A stretch of 5,528 bases of DNA from an uncultured Flavobacteriales bacterium (GTDB lineage: Bacteria > Bacteroidota > Bacteroidia > Palsa-965), in the NCBI GenBank assembly GCA_937974275.1, contig CALJIF010000104.1, positions 1 to 5,528 on the forward strand. The letters run 5' to 3'. The notes under the pieces were generated by a model. That model was not told the origin of the DNA. It made no database searches and saw nothing but the letters and a program-made list of their open reading frames with translations. Below are positions 1 to 5,528 of this stretch, one piece after another. The number at the start of each line of letters is the position of its first letter. Position 1 is the first letter of the stretch. Position numbers and translations under genes: made by a program.

Positions 1-2868
1 GATTATGAAGGACGAATTGGAGCACAATATGTAACTACTAACAGTGGCGATCATAGCGATCATTGTGCAGGAACATTGATGGGGGCAGGCAACAAAGATC
101 CGTTAACTCGCGGAATGGGTTGGGGCGCTGAACTGTTTGTATATCGTGCTGCGCCTTATCAGGGATTTGACAGCATTTACAACCACTATTACTCTAACAA
201 CATTGTAATTACTTCAACCAGTTATAGTGATGGTTGTAATGCGGGCTATACAACACTCGCACAAACGCTGGATCAGCAAATTGTAAATATGCCAAAGTTG
301 ATTCACGTATTCTCCGGAGGTAACAATGGTACTGCAGACTGCTCGTACGGTGCGGGTGCAGGTTGGGGAAATGTTACCGGTGGTCATAAACATTCTAAAA
401 ACACAATTGCTGTAGGTAATTTGGATTTTGCGGATGTAATTGCGAATTCAAGTAGTCGTGGGCCCGCGCATGATGGACGTTTGAAACCTGAAGTTTGTGC
501 TGTGGGGACAAATGTATATTCAACCATTGACGTAAATACGTACAGTACAAAAAGCGGAACCTCTATGGCATGCCCTGCTGTTGCGGGAACATTCTCCGCG
601 TTGTACCAGGCTTATAAGGAAACTCACAACAACGTTGAGCCTCCATCCGGATTAATCAAAGCCGTTGTAATGAATACTTCAGATGACCTCGGCAATCCGG
701 GTCCTGATTTCATTTACGGATACGGACGTATTAATGCACGTAAAGCATTAGTTCCAATTCAGAACAATCAGTTTGTAGAAGATTCGGTAAGTAATTCCGC
801 TTCACGCACACACAACATTACTATTCCTGCGGGAGTTGGTACTTTAAAGGTAATGGTGTACTGGCACGATCGTCCTGCTTCTGTTAACGCATCCGTGGCT
901 TTGGTGAACAACTTAAACATGACGGTTACAGATCCGTCTAACAACGTATTACAGCCTCTTATTTTAAATTATACACCAACAGTAAGTGCATTAAGCGCAC
1001 CCGCTGTTCCCGGTGTTGACATTCGCAATAACCACGAACAAGTTGTAATCAATAATCCTGCTGCAGGAAATTATACGATTACAATTCAAGGTGCGAACGT
1101 TCCATTTGGTCCTCAGAAGTATTATGTTGTTTGGTATTATGAAGTCGCGGAAGATCTGGTACTCACTTATCCTAACGGTGGTGAAGGTTTCGCAGGTGGT
1201 GAAACACATGTTGTTCGTTGGGATGCACAAGGCAACAACGGAACATTCTCATTAGAATATTCGAATGACAGTGGCGCAACATGGACTTTGCTGGCATCCA
1301 ACATCAACGCGAACTTCCGCTCTTATCAGTGGTTGGTTCCAAATAATTTCAGCGGCAAGTGTTTGATGAATATCAAGCGTGGTCAATATAACGACATTAG
1401 TGATCGTACATTTAACGTTGCGCCAATTCCGACAAACATTAATGTACAATGGTCATGCCCTGATTCATTAATGTTAAAATGGACGCCTGTTCCAAACGCC
1501 ACAGGCTATGATGTATTCATGCTTGGCAATATGTACATGGATTCCATTGGTACAACAGCAGCAGATTCATTTAAGGTGTATAATCTGAATAATGTTACCA
1601 ATACATATTGGTTTAGTGTACGTGCGCGTGGGACAAACAATGCTGTAGGGCGCAGAGCAATTGCTATTGAAAAGGCACCGGGAATTCTTTGTCCGGGTTC
1701 TTACGATGTGGCTATCACCTCTGTGAATTCTCCTGATCAAACATATTTTGGCTGTCAGAATACTACTTCCATTCCTGTTGTTGTGGAACTCAGCAATCCC
1801 GGAGCTACACCGATAACTTCCGCAACGTTGAATTACTCGCTGAATTCTGCTGCTGTTGTTACACAAACATACACGGGTAATCTTGCTCCGAATGCGAGCA
1901 CATTGTTCACGTTTACTACGCCAATTTCTATTACCGCATTCGGAAACAATACACTCCAGGTTTGGGTAGATTATCCGAACGACATTGTTCCTGCAAACGA
2001 TACGATGAACTTTATCATCAACTATGCTACAGGAGTTACAGTAACACCGCCATGGTCGGAAGATTTTGAAACGTTCCCGGCTTGTGCAACAACATCCGAT
2101 TGTGGTATCACGGTTTGTAACATGTTAAATGGATTCGTGAATGCAACAAATGGTCAGCAAGATGATATCGACTGGAGAACAGATGAAAATGGAACACCTT
2201 CTTCCGGCACAGGGCCAACAGTTGATTATGTTCCGGGAACTGCAACAGGTAACTACATCTATCTGGAAGCATCAGGAACATGCGAAGATCAGACTGCAGT
2301 ATTGTTTACACCATGCATCGATTTAACCAACATCACCAATGCTGAATTGAAATTTGGTTATCACATGAACGGTGCGGATATGGGAACATTGGAGGTAGAT
2401 ATCTTCTCTAATGGAGCATGGATTCCGAATGTATTCTCTCGTTCAGGACCGCAAGGCTCGGCTTGGCAACAAGCAACCGTTAATCTCAACGCTTACGCAG
2501 GTCAGACGATTGTTGTGCGTTTCAGAGGAACAACCGGTAACGGGTTTGCGAGCGATATGGCATTAGATGGAATTCGTGTAGATAATTTGACGGATGTTGA
2601 AGAAACTTCTGTTGTGAATCAATTAAACGTTTATCCTAATCCGGCACAAAATGAAATTCGTGTGACGTACAATGCGACAGCAGGTTCTGAAGCGATTATT
2701 TACATCACGGATTTATCAGGTCGTGTAATTACTGCTGAAACTGTTCAAGCAGGTTCTAACGGAATTAATGCCACGATGAACATCTCGGGTCTGGCTGCCG
2801 GATTGTACATGATCCAATTGCAGCAAGGCAATGAGCGCGTGAGTATTCCGTTACAGAAAATGGATTAA
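1..2868 (+). CDS. Secreted multidomain S8 (subtilisin-like) serine peptidase with T9SS C-terminal sorting domain, 5' partial
   Basis: Frame 1 is open from the window edge to TAA at 2866-2868, giving 955 visible residues. The signal peptide and catalytic Asp must lie upstream. Seen: catalytic His motif HSDHCAGT at residues 18-25 (His nt 52-54); oxyanion Asn in GGNNG (nt 322-324); catalytic Ser in SGTSMACP (nt 562-564); a GYGRINARKAL end to the peptidase domain, near residue 250. Then follow a beta-sandwich like that of KP-43-type subtilisins (about 257-385), a YPNGGE-type Ig-like module (390-475), a fibronectin III-like module (476-560), a CARDB-like module (567-680), a MAM-like module (685-862) and a T9SS type A sorting domain (874-955, YPNP at nt 2632-2643). 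From family knowledge, it is exported by Sec, crosses the outer membrane through T9SS, and is released or anchored to A-LPS after tail cleavage. It probably degrades extracellular protein; the substrate is unknown. TTG/ATG codons at 76-81 lie inside the conserved His motif and are not starts. Peptidase and sorting calls are firm; the middle modules are less certain. Confidence 0.95.
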   Translation, partial: DYEGRIGAQYVTTNSGDHSDHCAGTLMGAGNKDPLTRGMGWGAELFVYRAAPYQGFDSIYNHYYSNNIVITSTSYSDGCNAGYTTLAQTLDQQIVNMPKLIHVFSGGNNGTADCSYGAGAGWGNVTGGHKHSKNTIAVGNLDFADVIANSSSRGPAHDGRLKPEVCAVGTNVYSTIDVNTYSTKSGTSMACPAVAGTFSALYQAYKETHNNVEPPSGLIKAVVMNTSDDLGNPGPDFIYGYGRINARKALVPIQNNQFVEDSVSNSASRTHNITIPAGVGTLKVMVYWHDRPASVNASVALVNNLNMTVTDPSNNVLQPLILNYTPTVSALSAPAVPGVDIRNNHEQVVINNPAAGNYTITIQGANVPFGPQKYYVVWYYEVAEDLVLTYPNGGEGFAGGETHVVRWDAQGNNGTFSLEYSNDSGATWTLLASNINANFRSYQWLVPNNFSGKCLMNIKRGQYNDISDRTFNVAPIPTNINVQWSCPDSLMLKWTPVPNATGYDVFMLGNMYMDSIGTTAADSFKVYNLNNVTNTYWFSVRARGTNNAVGRRAIAIEKAPGILCPGSYDVAITSVNSPDQTYFGCQNTTSIPVVVELSNPGATPITSATLNYSLNSAAVVTQTYTGNLAPNASTLFTFTTPISITAFGNNTLQVWVDYPNDIVPANDTMNFIINYATGVTVTPPWSEDFETFPACATTSDCGITVCNMLNGFVNATNGQQDDIDWRTDENGTPSSGTGPTVDYVPGTATGNYIYLEASGTCEDQTAVLFTPCIDLTNITNAELKFGYHMNGADMGTLEVDIFSNGAWIPNVFSRSGPQGSAWQQATVNLNAYAGQTIVVRFRGTTGNGFASDMALDGIRVDNLTDVEETSVVNQLNVYPNPAQNEIRVTYNATAGSEAIIYITDLSGRVITAETVQAGSNGINATMNISGLAAGLYMIQLQQGNERVSIPLQKMD
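2056..2586 (+). other. MAM-like domain inside the S8 peptidase
   Basis: Residues about 686-862 of the visible protein follow the MAM domain pattern in order. There is an opening EDFE, then DDIDW, a PSSGTGPTVD stretch, GNYIYLEAS, a GYHMNGADMGTLEVDI strand, an SRSGPQGSAWQQATVNL segment and a closing DMALDGIRV. The length of about 177 residues suits the family, which is usually 160-170. MAM domains are best known from animal adhesion proteins and from meprin proteases, where they mediate protein contacts. Here the module probably binds a surface or substrate, or holds the protease in an assembly; that role is inference. Four cysteines near its start and two in its middle could form disulfides after export. 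Confidence 0.8.
2620..2865 (+). other. T9SS type A C-terminal sorting domain (Por secretion tail)
   Basis: The last 82 residues show the usual layout: an LNVYPNPAQNEI opening, an IYITDLSGRVI strand, a MNISGLAAGLYMIQL segment and a short basic end (IPLQKMD). This domain directs a protein already in the periplasm through the type IX translocon, and is normally removed by the PorU sortase. It also supports assignment to the Bacteroidota. Confidence 0.95.
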
Positions 2869-2901
2869 GCAAGTATAAAAGCTAATTAACTCGCTTTGTT
2901 G

Positions 2902-2937
2902 AAAAGATGGTTGAAGAAATTCAACCATCTTTTTTTT
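2902..2937 (+). terminator. Intrinsic terminator for the S8 peptidase gene, possibly bidirectional
   Basis: A perfect stem pairs 2902-2915 with 2920-2933 (core AAGATGGTTGA / TCAACCATCTT), closed by a GAAA tetraloop at 2916-2919. Eight T residues run from 2930 to 2937. It begins 33 nt after the peptidase stop codon. On the - strand the same hairpin lies directly after the stop of the neighbouring gene (2936-2938), but only the four T residues from the stem follow it, so termination in that direction may be weaker. Confidence 0.9.
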
Positions 2938-3712
2938 ATTTCTTCTTCTCAGGCTTACCTATGAGAATCGTGTATTTAATTCCCCAATACGGATTGTCGT
3001 TACGAAACTGATCCTTAGTGTACGGAGAAGTATAACTACCGGTAATTTCTTCGCGTGCTTTATTGACGCTGACCTTCCACGCCGGAATAACTACAAATGG
3101 TTCTACTACCATTCCACCACGTTCTCCCAGTTGAACATTCGCGCCCAATTTAGCACCACCCCAACAACGAAGATTTACTTGTTCAAATGGATTCCTGACA
3201 AACATGGGAAGAAACACAGCAGCGAAAATAGTGCGCCATAAATAATTGCTGTTCGTATAACGAATAGATACCGGAGCTAAGCCAATTCCTGCATAAACAC
3301 CAATTCGCACATATCGCGTGGGTAGAATATTGTAACCGTAATTGAACCCGAGCCACTTCTGATTGACTACATACGTTCCTTGTGAGTACTCATTATTGGT
3401 GGGATCTGTACCATCATATTTAGCAATCATTCGCATGCTGCTGTAATTGATTTCCCAATAACCTTTCCATCCTGCCGCAGCACCAAAACTAATTGCCGGA
3501 CCACCGCCTTTCCCACTCCATCGCGGCTTGCGGTCGAACCAGGGATTTGCATCATTCAATTCAGTCATCAACAAATCGTAATGCGACCAATTTTGCGTGT
3601 ACGAAGTGTTCAATCCGATTTTTAAAAAGTTGCCGTTCTTGATTTGTGCATTCAACGCACCCGGCAAAGCACTGAGAAACAGTGCGACCGAAGTAATAAA
3701 TAGTGTTCTCAT
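2936..3712 (-). CDS. Putative outer-membrane beta-barrel protein with signal peptide, function unknown
   Basis: The gene encodes 258 residues from ATG at 3712-3710 to TAA at 2938-2936. I chose this start because it opens directly into a signal peptide: MRT, then a hydrophobic stretch FITSVALFLSALPG, then ALNA before Gln23 (probable cleavage after residue 22). The frame also has an ATG at 3772, but that would put 20 charged and mixed residues ahead of the signal, so I consider it unlikely. The mature protein has many alternating, aromatic- and glycine-rich strands (such as GYWEINYSSM, WLGFNYGYNI, YVRIGVYAGIGLAP, GGAKLGANVQLG, YWGIKYTILIG), as in small outer-membrane beta-barrels of Bacteroidota. 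It ends in a basic PEKKK tail rather than an aromatic residue. I do not recognise a named family. A porin-like, structural or lipid-related role would be a guess. The gene converges with the protease and diverges from the pirin gene, so it is probably transcribed alone. No Shine-Dalgarno sequence is visible. Confidence 0.8.
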   Translation of the reverse strand: MRTLFITSVALFLSALPGALNAQIKNGNFLKIGLNTSYTQNWSHYDLLMTELNDANPWFDRKPRWSGKGGGPAISFGAAAGWKGYWEINYSSMRMIAKYDGTDPTNNEYSQGTYVVNQKWLGFNYGYNILPTRYVRIGVYAGIGLAPVSIRYTNSNYLWRTIFAAVFLPMFVRNPFEQVNLRCWGGAKLGANVQLGERGGMVVEPFVVIPAWKVSVNKAREEITGSYTSPYTKDQFRNDNPYWGIKYTILIGKPEKKK

Positions 3713-3792
3713 AGTCAGGGTTGCATGAAGATAACGAATTTCACTCCCAACTTCGTATTTCCGGGTTAACATTTCTTGGGAACACTATTTAT
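3696..3792. repeat. 13-nt exact inverted repeat spanning the 5' region of the barrel-protein gene
   Basis: ATAAATAGTGTTC at 3696-3708 is the exact reverse complement of GAACACTATTTAT at 3780-3792, with 71 nt between the arms. The first arm covers part of codons 2-6 of the - strand barrel-protein gene (start codon 3712-3710). The second lies 67 nt upstream of that start. The pairing stops at mismatches on both sides. If the - strand transcript begins upstream of 3792, its leader could pair with the first codons. Whether it does depends on a transcription start that I cannot place. Confidence 0.6.
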
Positions 3793-3807
3793 ATGTATAT
3801 ACATATA
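3790..3807. promoter_or_regulatory. 18-bp perfect palindrome in the divergent spacer, candidate operator
   Basis: TATATGTATATACATATA is its own reverse complement, centred between 3798 and 3799. It lies in the 151-nt spacer between two divergent genes and ends five bases before the pirin -7 box, in the space where a bound regulator would touch RNA polymerase. Such dyads often bind dimeric regulators. The site is almost pure A/T with one G and one C, so it could also be a chance product of a TA-rich promoter. No regulator gene is visible nearby. Confidence 0.45.
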
Positions 3808-3812
3808 TTTAC

Positions 3813-3820
3813 TATCTTTG
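3813..3820 (+). promoter_or_regulatory. Bacteroidota-type -7 promoter box for the pirin gene
   Basis: TATCTTTG fits the Bacteroidota primary sigma factor -7 consensus TAnnTTTG exactly. It ends 43 nt before the pirin ATG, so transcription would begin near 3827 with a leader of roughly 37 nt. I find no clear TTG or TTTG -33 box at the usual spacing; that region is TA-rich and partly occupied by the palindrome at 3790-3807. The promoter could therefore be weak or depend on an activator, which is inference. Confidence 0.65.
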
Positions 3821-3863
3821 TGCACGATTTCAAATTGAATATCATTACAAAACAACACCCACT

Positions 3864-4739
3864 ATGAGCAGAACAATTGTTAAAACAACAACCGGATATG
3901 TCGCACCGCTTGGAGAAGATTTAGTAGTTCGACGCTTAGTTGCCAACCAGGAAATCCGTCACGTGAATCCGTTCATTTTTTTGGATCATTTTGGTCCTTC
4001 AGAATATGCGCCGCAAAAAACTAAAAAATCGACAGGAACGGGAGCGCATCCACATCGGGGCTTTATCACCTTCACCTATATTCTGAACGGCGAATTCGAA
4101 CATCGCGACAGCATTGGCAATCATAGCATCGTAAGTGCCGGAGGAGGACAATGGATGGTCGCAGGTTCCGGAATTGTGCACGATGAAAAACCTTCCGATC
4201 GTTTTATGGAAGCGGGTGGCGTGTTGGAAGGATTTCAGTTGTGGATCAATCTTCCCGCACAATACAAAGGATTAACACCGCAATACATGCCATTACACGC
4301 GAATGATGTTCCTGAAATTAAATTGGAAAATGAGAGCGGCACGTTGCGCGTATTGATCGGAAGTTATCAAGGCGTTGCATCAAAAGTGCCGACTTATCAT
4401 CCTCATCATGTCTATGATGTTGTGCTGCTTCCCGGCAAACAAGCAACAGTTACCGTTGATTCCAATCATGAAGGATTTGCATTCTTATCACGAGGGAGCG
4501 CCAAAGTTGCAGGAACACCGTTGCAGGGATCTGTAGTTGGTTTATTCAACAAACAAGGAGACAGTATTACTATTGAAAACACAACTAATGAGATTCAGCA
4601 TGTGATGTTGTTTATGGCAGAACCGCTACACGAACCTATGGCCTCCTACGGACCATTTGTGATGAATACCAATGCAGAAATTCAAATGGCTATCAACGAC
4701 TATCATGCAGGTAAATACGGAGACATTCAATATGCGTAA
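3864..4739 (+). CDS. Pirin family protein (bicupin)
   Basis: The 291-residue protein matches the usual length of bacterial pirins (about 230-300). The N-terminal cupin carries the family signature: VRRLVANQEIRHVNPFIFLD at 22-41, then HPHRGF at 62-67, then GGGQWMVAGSGIVHDEKP at 93-110. His62, His64, His106 and Glu108 correspond to the metal ligands of human pirin (His56, His58, His101, Glu103), so a metal-binding site looks intact. The second, C-terminal cupin covers roughly residues 160-275. There is no signal peptide, so it is cytoplasmic. Pirins are non-haem iron proteins: some have quercetin 2,3-dioxygenase activity, others act as redox-sensing partners of transcription factors or enzymes. 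The substrate or partner here cannot be told from sequence. The start at 3864 places MSRTIV just ahead of conserved sequence. The upstream region is A-rich without a Shine-Dalgarno sequence, as is usual in this phylum. The gene stands alone, with its own promoter and terminator. Confidence 0.95.
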   Translation: MSRTIVKTTTGYVAPLGEDLVVRRLVANQEIRHVNPFIFLDHFGPSEYAPQKTKKSTGTGAHPHRGFITFTYILNGEFEHRDSIGNHSIVSAGGGQWMVAGSGIVHDEKPSDRFMEAGGVLEGFQLWINLPAQYKGLTPQYMPLHANDVPEIKLENESGTLRVLIGSYQGVASKVPTYHPHHVYDVVLLPGKQATVTVDSNHEGFAFLSRGSAKVAGTPLQGSVVGLFNKQGDSITIENTTNEIQHVMLFMAEPLHEPMASYGPFVMNTNAEIQMAINDYHAGKYGDIQYA

Positions 4740-4763
4740 CCTGCAGTAAACGAATCAAAACGC

Positions 4764-4803
4764 AAACGCTGACTGATCAAATCGATGAACAGTCAGCGTT
4801 TTT
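4764..4803. terminator. Intrinsic terminator between the pirin and SPFH genes, probably bidirectional
   Basis: A perfect 12-bp stem pairs AAACGCTGACTG (4764-4775) with CAGTCAGCGTTT (4790-4801) around a 14-nt loop. Five T residues (4799-4803) follow on the + strand. On the - strand the stem ends in TTT and is followed by GCG and then TTTT. It lies 24 nt after the pirin stop and 13 nt beyond the stop of the convergent SPFH gene, so it is placed to end both transcripts. Confidence 0.85.
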
Positions 4804-4816
4804 ACGTAATTGCCTT

Positions 4817-5528
4817 TTACTTTGCGTTCGGATCTACCATCAACTGAGGTTTTCCGTCCGTAATGATAACTTTAGCATTGGGCGATTTCGCCAATTCCCG
4901 GAATGCTTCAATAGTCATGTATCGCAACGTGGTATCGTTCAAACTCTGCGCAATAATCAACTGAGCGTCACGAATACCGGAAGCCTCAATCTTTTTACGC
5001 TCTGCTTCTTGACGTTCGCGTTGCAAAACAAATTCCATGCGCTGTGCCTCTTGTTCAGCTGCGAGTTTATCTTCAATAGCCTTAGACAACGTTGGTGGCA
5101 ACTTGATGCTTTTCATGAGCACTTGCTCAATAATAAACCCGCGCGGAGTAAGAATTTTATTCATACTATCGCGTATTCCAAGTTCTATGTGCGAACGTTC
5201 ACCGGAATGGAGGTCCTTCGCGAGAAATTGTGAAGTTACGTCTGCAGCTTTCGAGCGAAACACACTTAAGATTAAGATTTCTTCAAAATTCAATCCAACG
5301 GTTTCAATTATACGCGGAACGGAATCGGGAATAATGTGATACAAAATGGAAACCGTTGTATTCACGTTTACTCCTTCCTTCGACGGTAAATCCAAATTCA
5401 ACTCTACGTTAATTGTTCGTGTAGGAACTTTTAAAACTCGAGTTGTAAATGGAAAGTAAGTCACCGGACCACCACGATGTATCTTCTCGTTCATCACTCC
5501 CAATTTTCGCTTTACTCCTACTTCACCG
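4817..5528 (-). CDS. SPFH/Band 7 (prohibitin-family) protein, 5' partial
   Basis: The frame is open from the window edge (first complete codon 5527-5525) to TAA at 4819-4817, giving 236 visible residues. The start and an expected N-terminal membrane anchor lie outside; TTG at 5503 is internal because GEVGVKRK precedes it in frame and fits the Band 7 opening. The SPFH domain covers about residues 1-147, including RTINVELNLDLPSKEGVNVN, an ILYHI strand, the SKAADVTSQF/LAKDL stretch and LTPRGFIIEQVLMKSIKLP. A helical segment rich in Glu, Arg and Lys follows (about 148-185, AIEDKLAAEQEAQRMEFVLQ onward), then IRDAQLIIAQSL, the usual prohibitin order. Family members form large ring or cage oligomers on membranes and are linked to membrane microdomains and to control of AAA proteases such as FtsH. 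Here the protein is probably at the inner membrane. Its partner is unknown, and no protease or NfeD gene is visible beside it. Its promoter is outside the window. Confidence 0.93.
   Translation of the reverse strand, partial: GEVGVKRKLGVMNEKIHRGGPVTYFPFTTRVLKVPTRTINVELNLDLPSKEGVNVNTTVSILYHIIPDSVPRIIETVGLNFEEILILSVFRSKAADVTSQFLAKDLHSGERSHIELGIRDSMNKILTPRGFIIEQVLMKSIKLPPTLSKAIEDKLAAEQEAQRMEFVLQRERQEAERKKIEASGIRDAQLIIAQSLNDTTLRYMTIEAFRELAKSPNAKVIITDGKPQLMVDPNAK

Noticed and set aside
991..1866. Three open frames on the - strand (991-1230, 1252-1449, 1567-1866)
   Set aside because: They lie wholly within the protease gene in antisense and show no recognisable domains. Their Cys-, Asn- and Ile-rich composition is typical of shadow frames.
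2141..2326. Open frame of 61 residues on the + strand
   Set aside because: It overlaps the MAM-like coding region in another frame, and that region's own frame is clearly the protein-coding one.
3726..3733. Possible - strand -7 box TATCTTCA for the barrel-protein gene
   Set aside because: It differs from TAnnTTTG at two fixed positions and lies only about 13 nt before the start codon, so I do not annotate it. Another near match at 3831-3838 (TCAATTTG) also misses a key base.
3713..3772. Upstream ATG at 3772 as the start of the barrel-protein gene
   Set aside because: It would add 20 non-hydrophobic residues ahead of a standard signal peptide that begins cleanly at 3712.
3999..4262. Open frame of 87 residues on the - strand
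   Set aside because: It is antisense to the conserved metal-binding part of the pirin gene and has no features of its own.
5009..5339. Two overlapping open frames on the + strand (5009-5233 and 5037-5339)
   Set aside because: Both are antisense to the SPFH gene, whose frame has strong family-level similarity across the whole stretch.
1..5528. A linked functional system such as defence, mobile element, CRISPR or biosynthetic cluster
   Set aside because: The four genes alternate in direction, belong to unrelated common families and have their own terminators. No repeats, integrase, transposase or RNA genes are visible.

Overview
The window suggests a member of the Bacteroidota, probably free-living and of flavobacterial or sphingobacterial type. 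Four things point there. The first gene ends in a type IX secretion (T9SS) sorting domain, which is largely confined to this phylum. The one promoter element that can be read is a TAnnTTTG-type -7 box. No start codon is preceded by a Shine-Dalgarno sequence. The DNA is moderately AT-rich. No more precise taxon can be supported from the sequence alone.

There are four protein genes, alternating in direction. From left to right: (1) nt 1-2868, + strand, a large secreted multidomain subtilisin-like (S8) protease whose 5' end lies outside the window; (2) nt 2936-3712, - strand, a secreted or outer-membrane beta-barrel-like protein of unknown function; (3) nt 3864-4739, + strand, a pirin-family cupin protein; (4) nt 4817-5528, - strand, an SPFH/prohibitin-family membrane-associated protein whose N-terminus lies outside the window. 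Genes 1/2 and 3/4 converge, and each convergent gap (67 and 77 nt) holds one strong intrinsic-terminator hairpin that may serve both directions. Genes 2 and 3 diverge from a 151-nt spacer. That spacer holds a -7 box, an 18-bp perfect palindrome, and one arm of a 13-nt inverted repeat whose other arm lies in the first codons of gene 2.

I see no operon and no evidence of a shared pathway. Because the four genes alternate in direction, each is probably transcribed on its own. The protease and the barrel-like protein act at or beyond the outer membrane, the pirin is cytoplasmic, and the SPFH protein is probably at the inner membrane. No RNA genes, CRISPR arrays, mobile elements, attachment sites or origins were seen. 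All gaps between genes are shorter than 300 nt.

This looks like ordinary chromosomal Bacteroidota content, and I do not see a new defence, mobile or biosynthetic system. The points most worth a second look are the well-preserved MAM-like module in the bacterial protease, the palindrome in the pirin promoter spacer, and the inverted repeat that could fold the start of the gene 2 mRNA.
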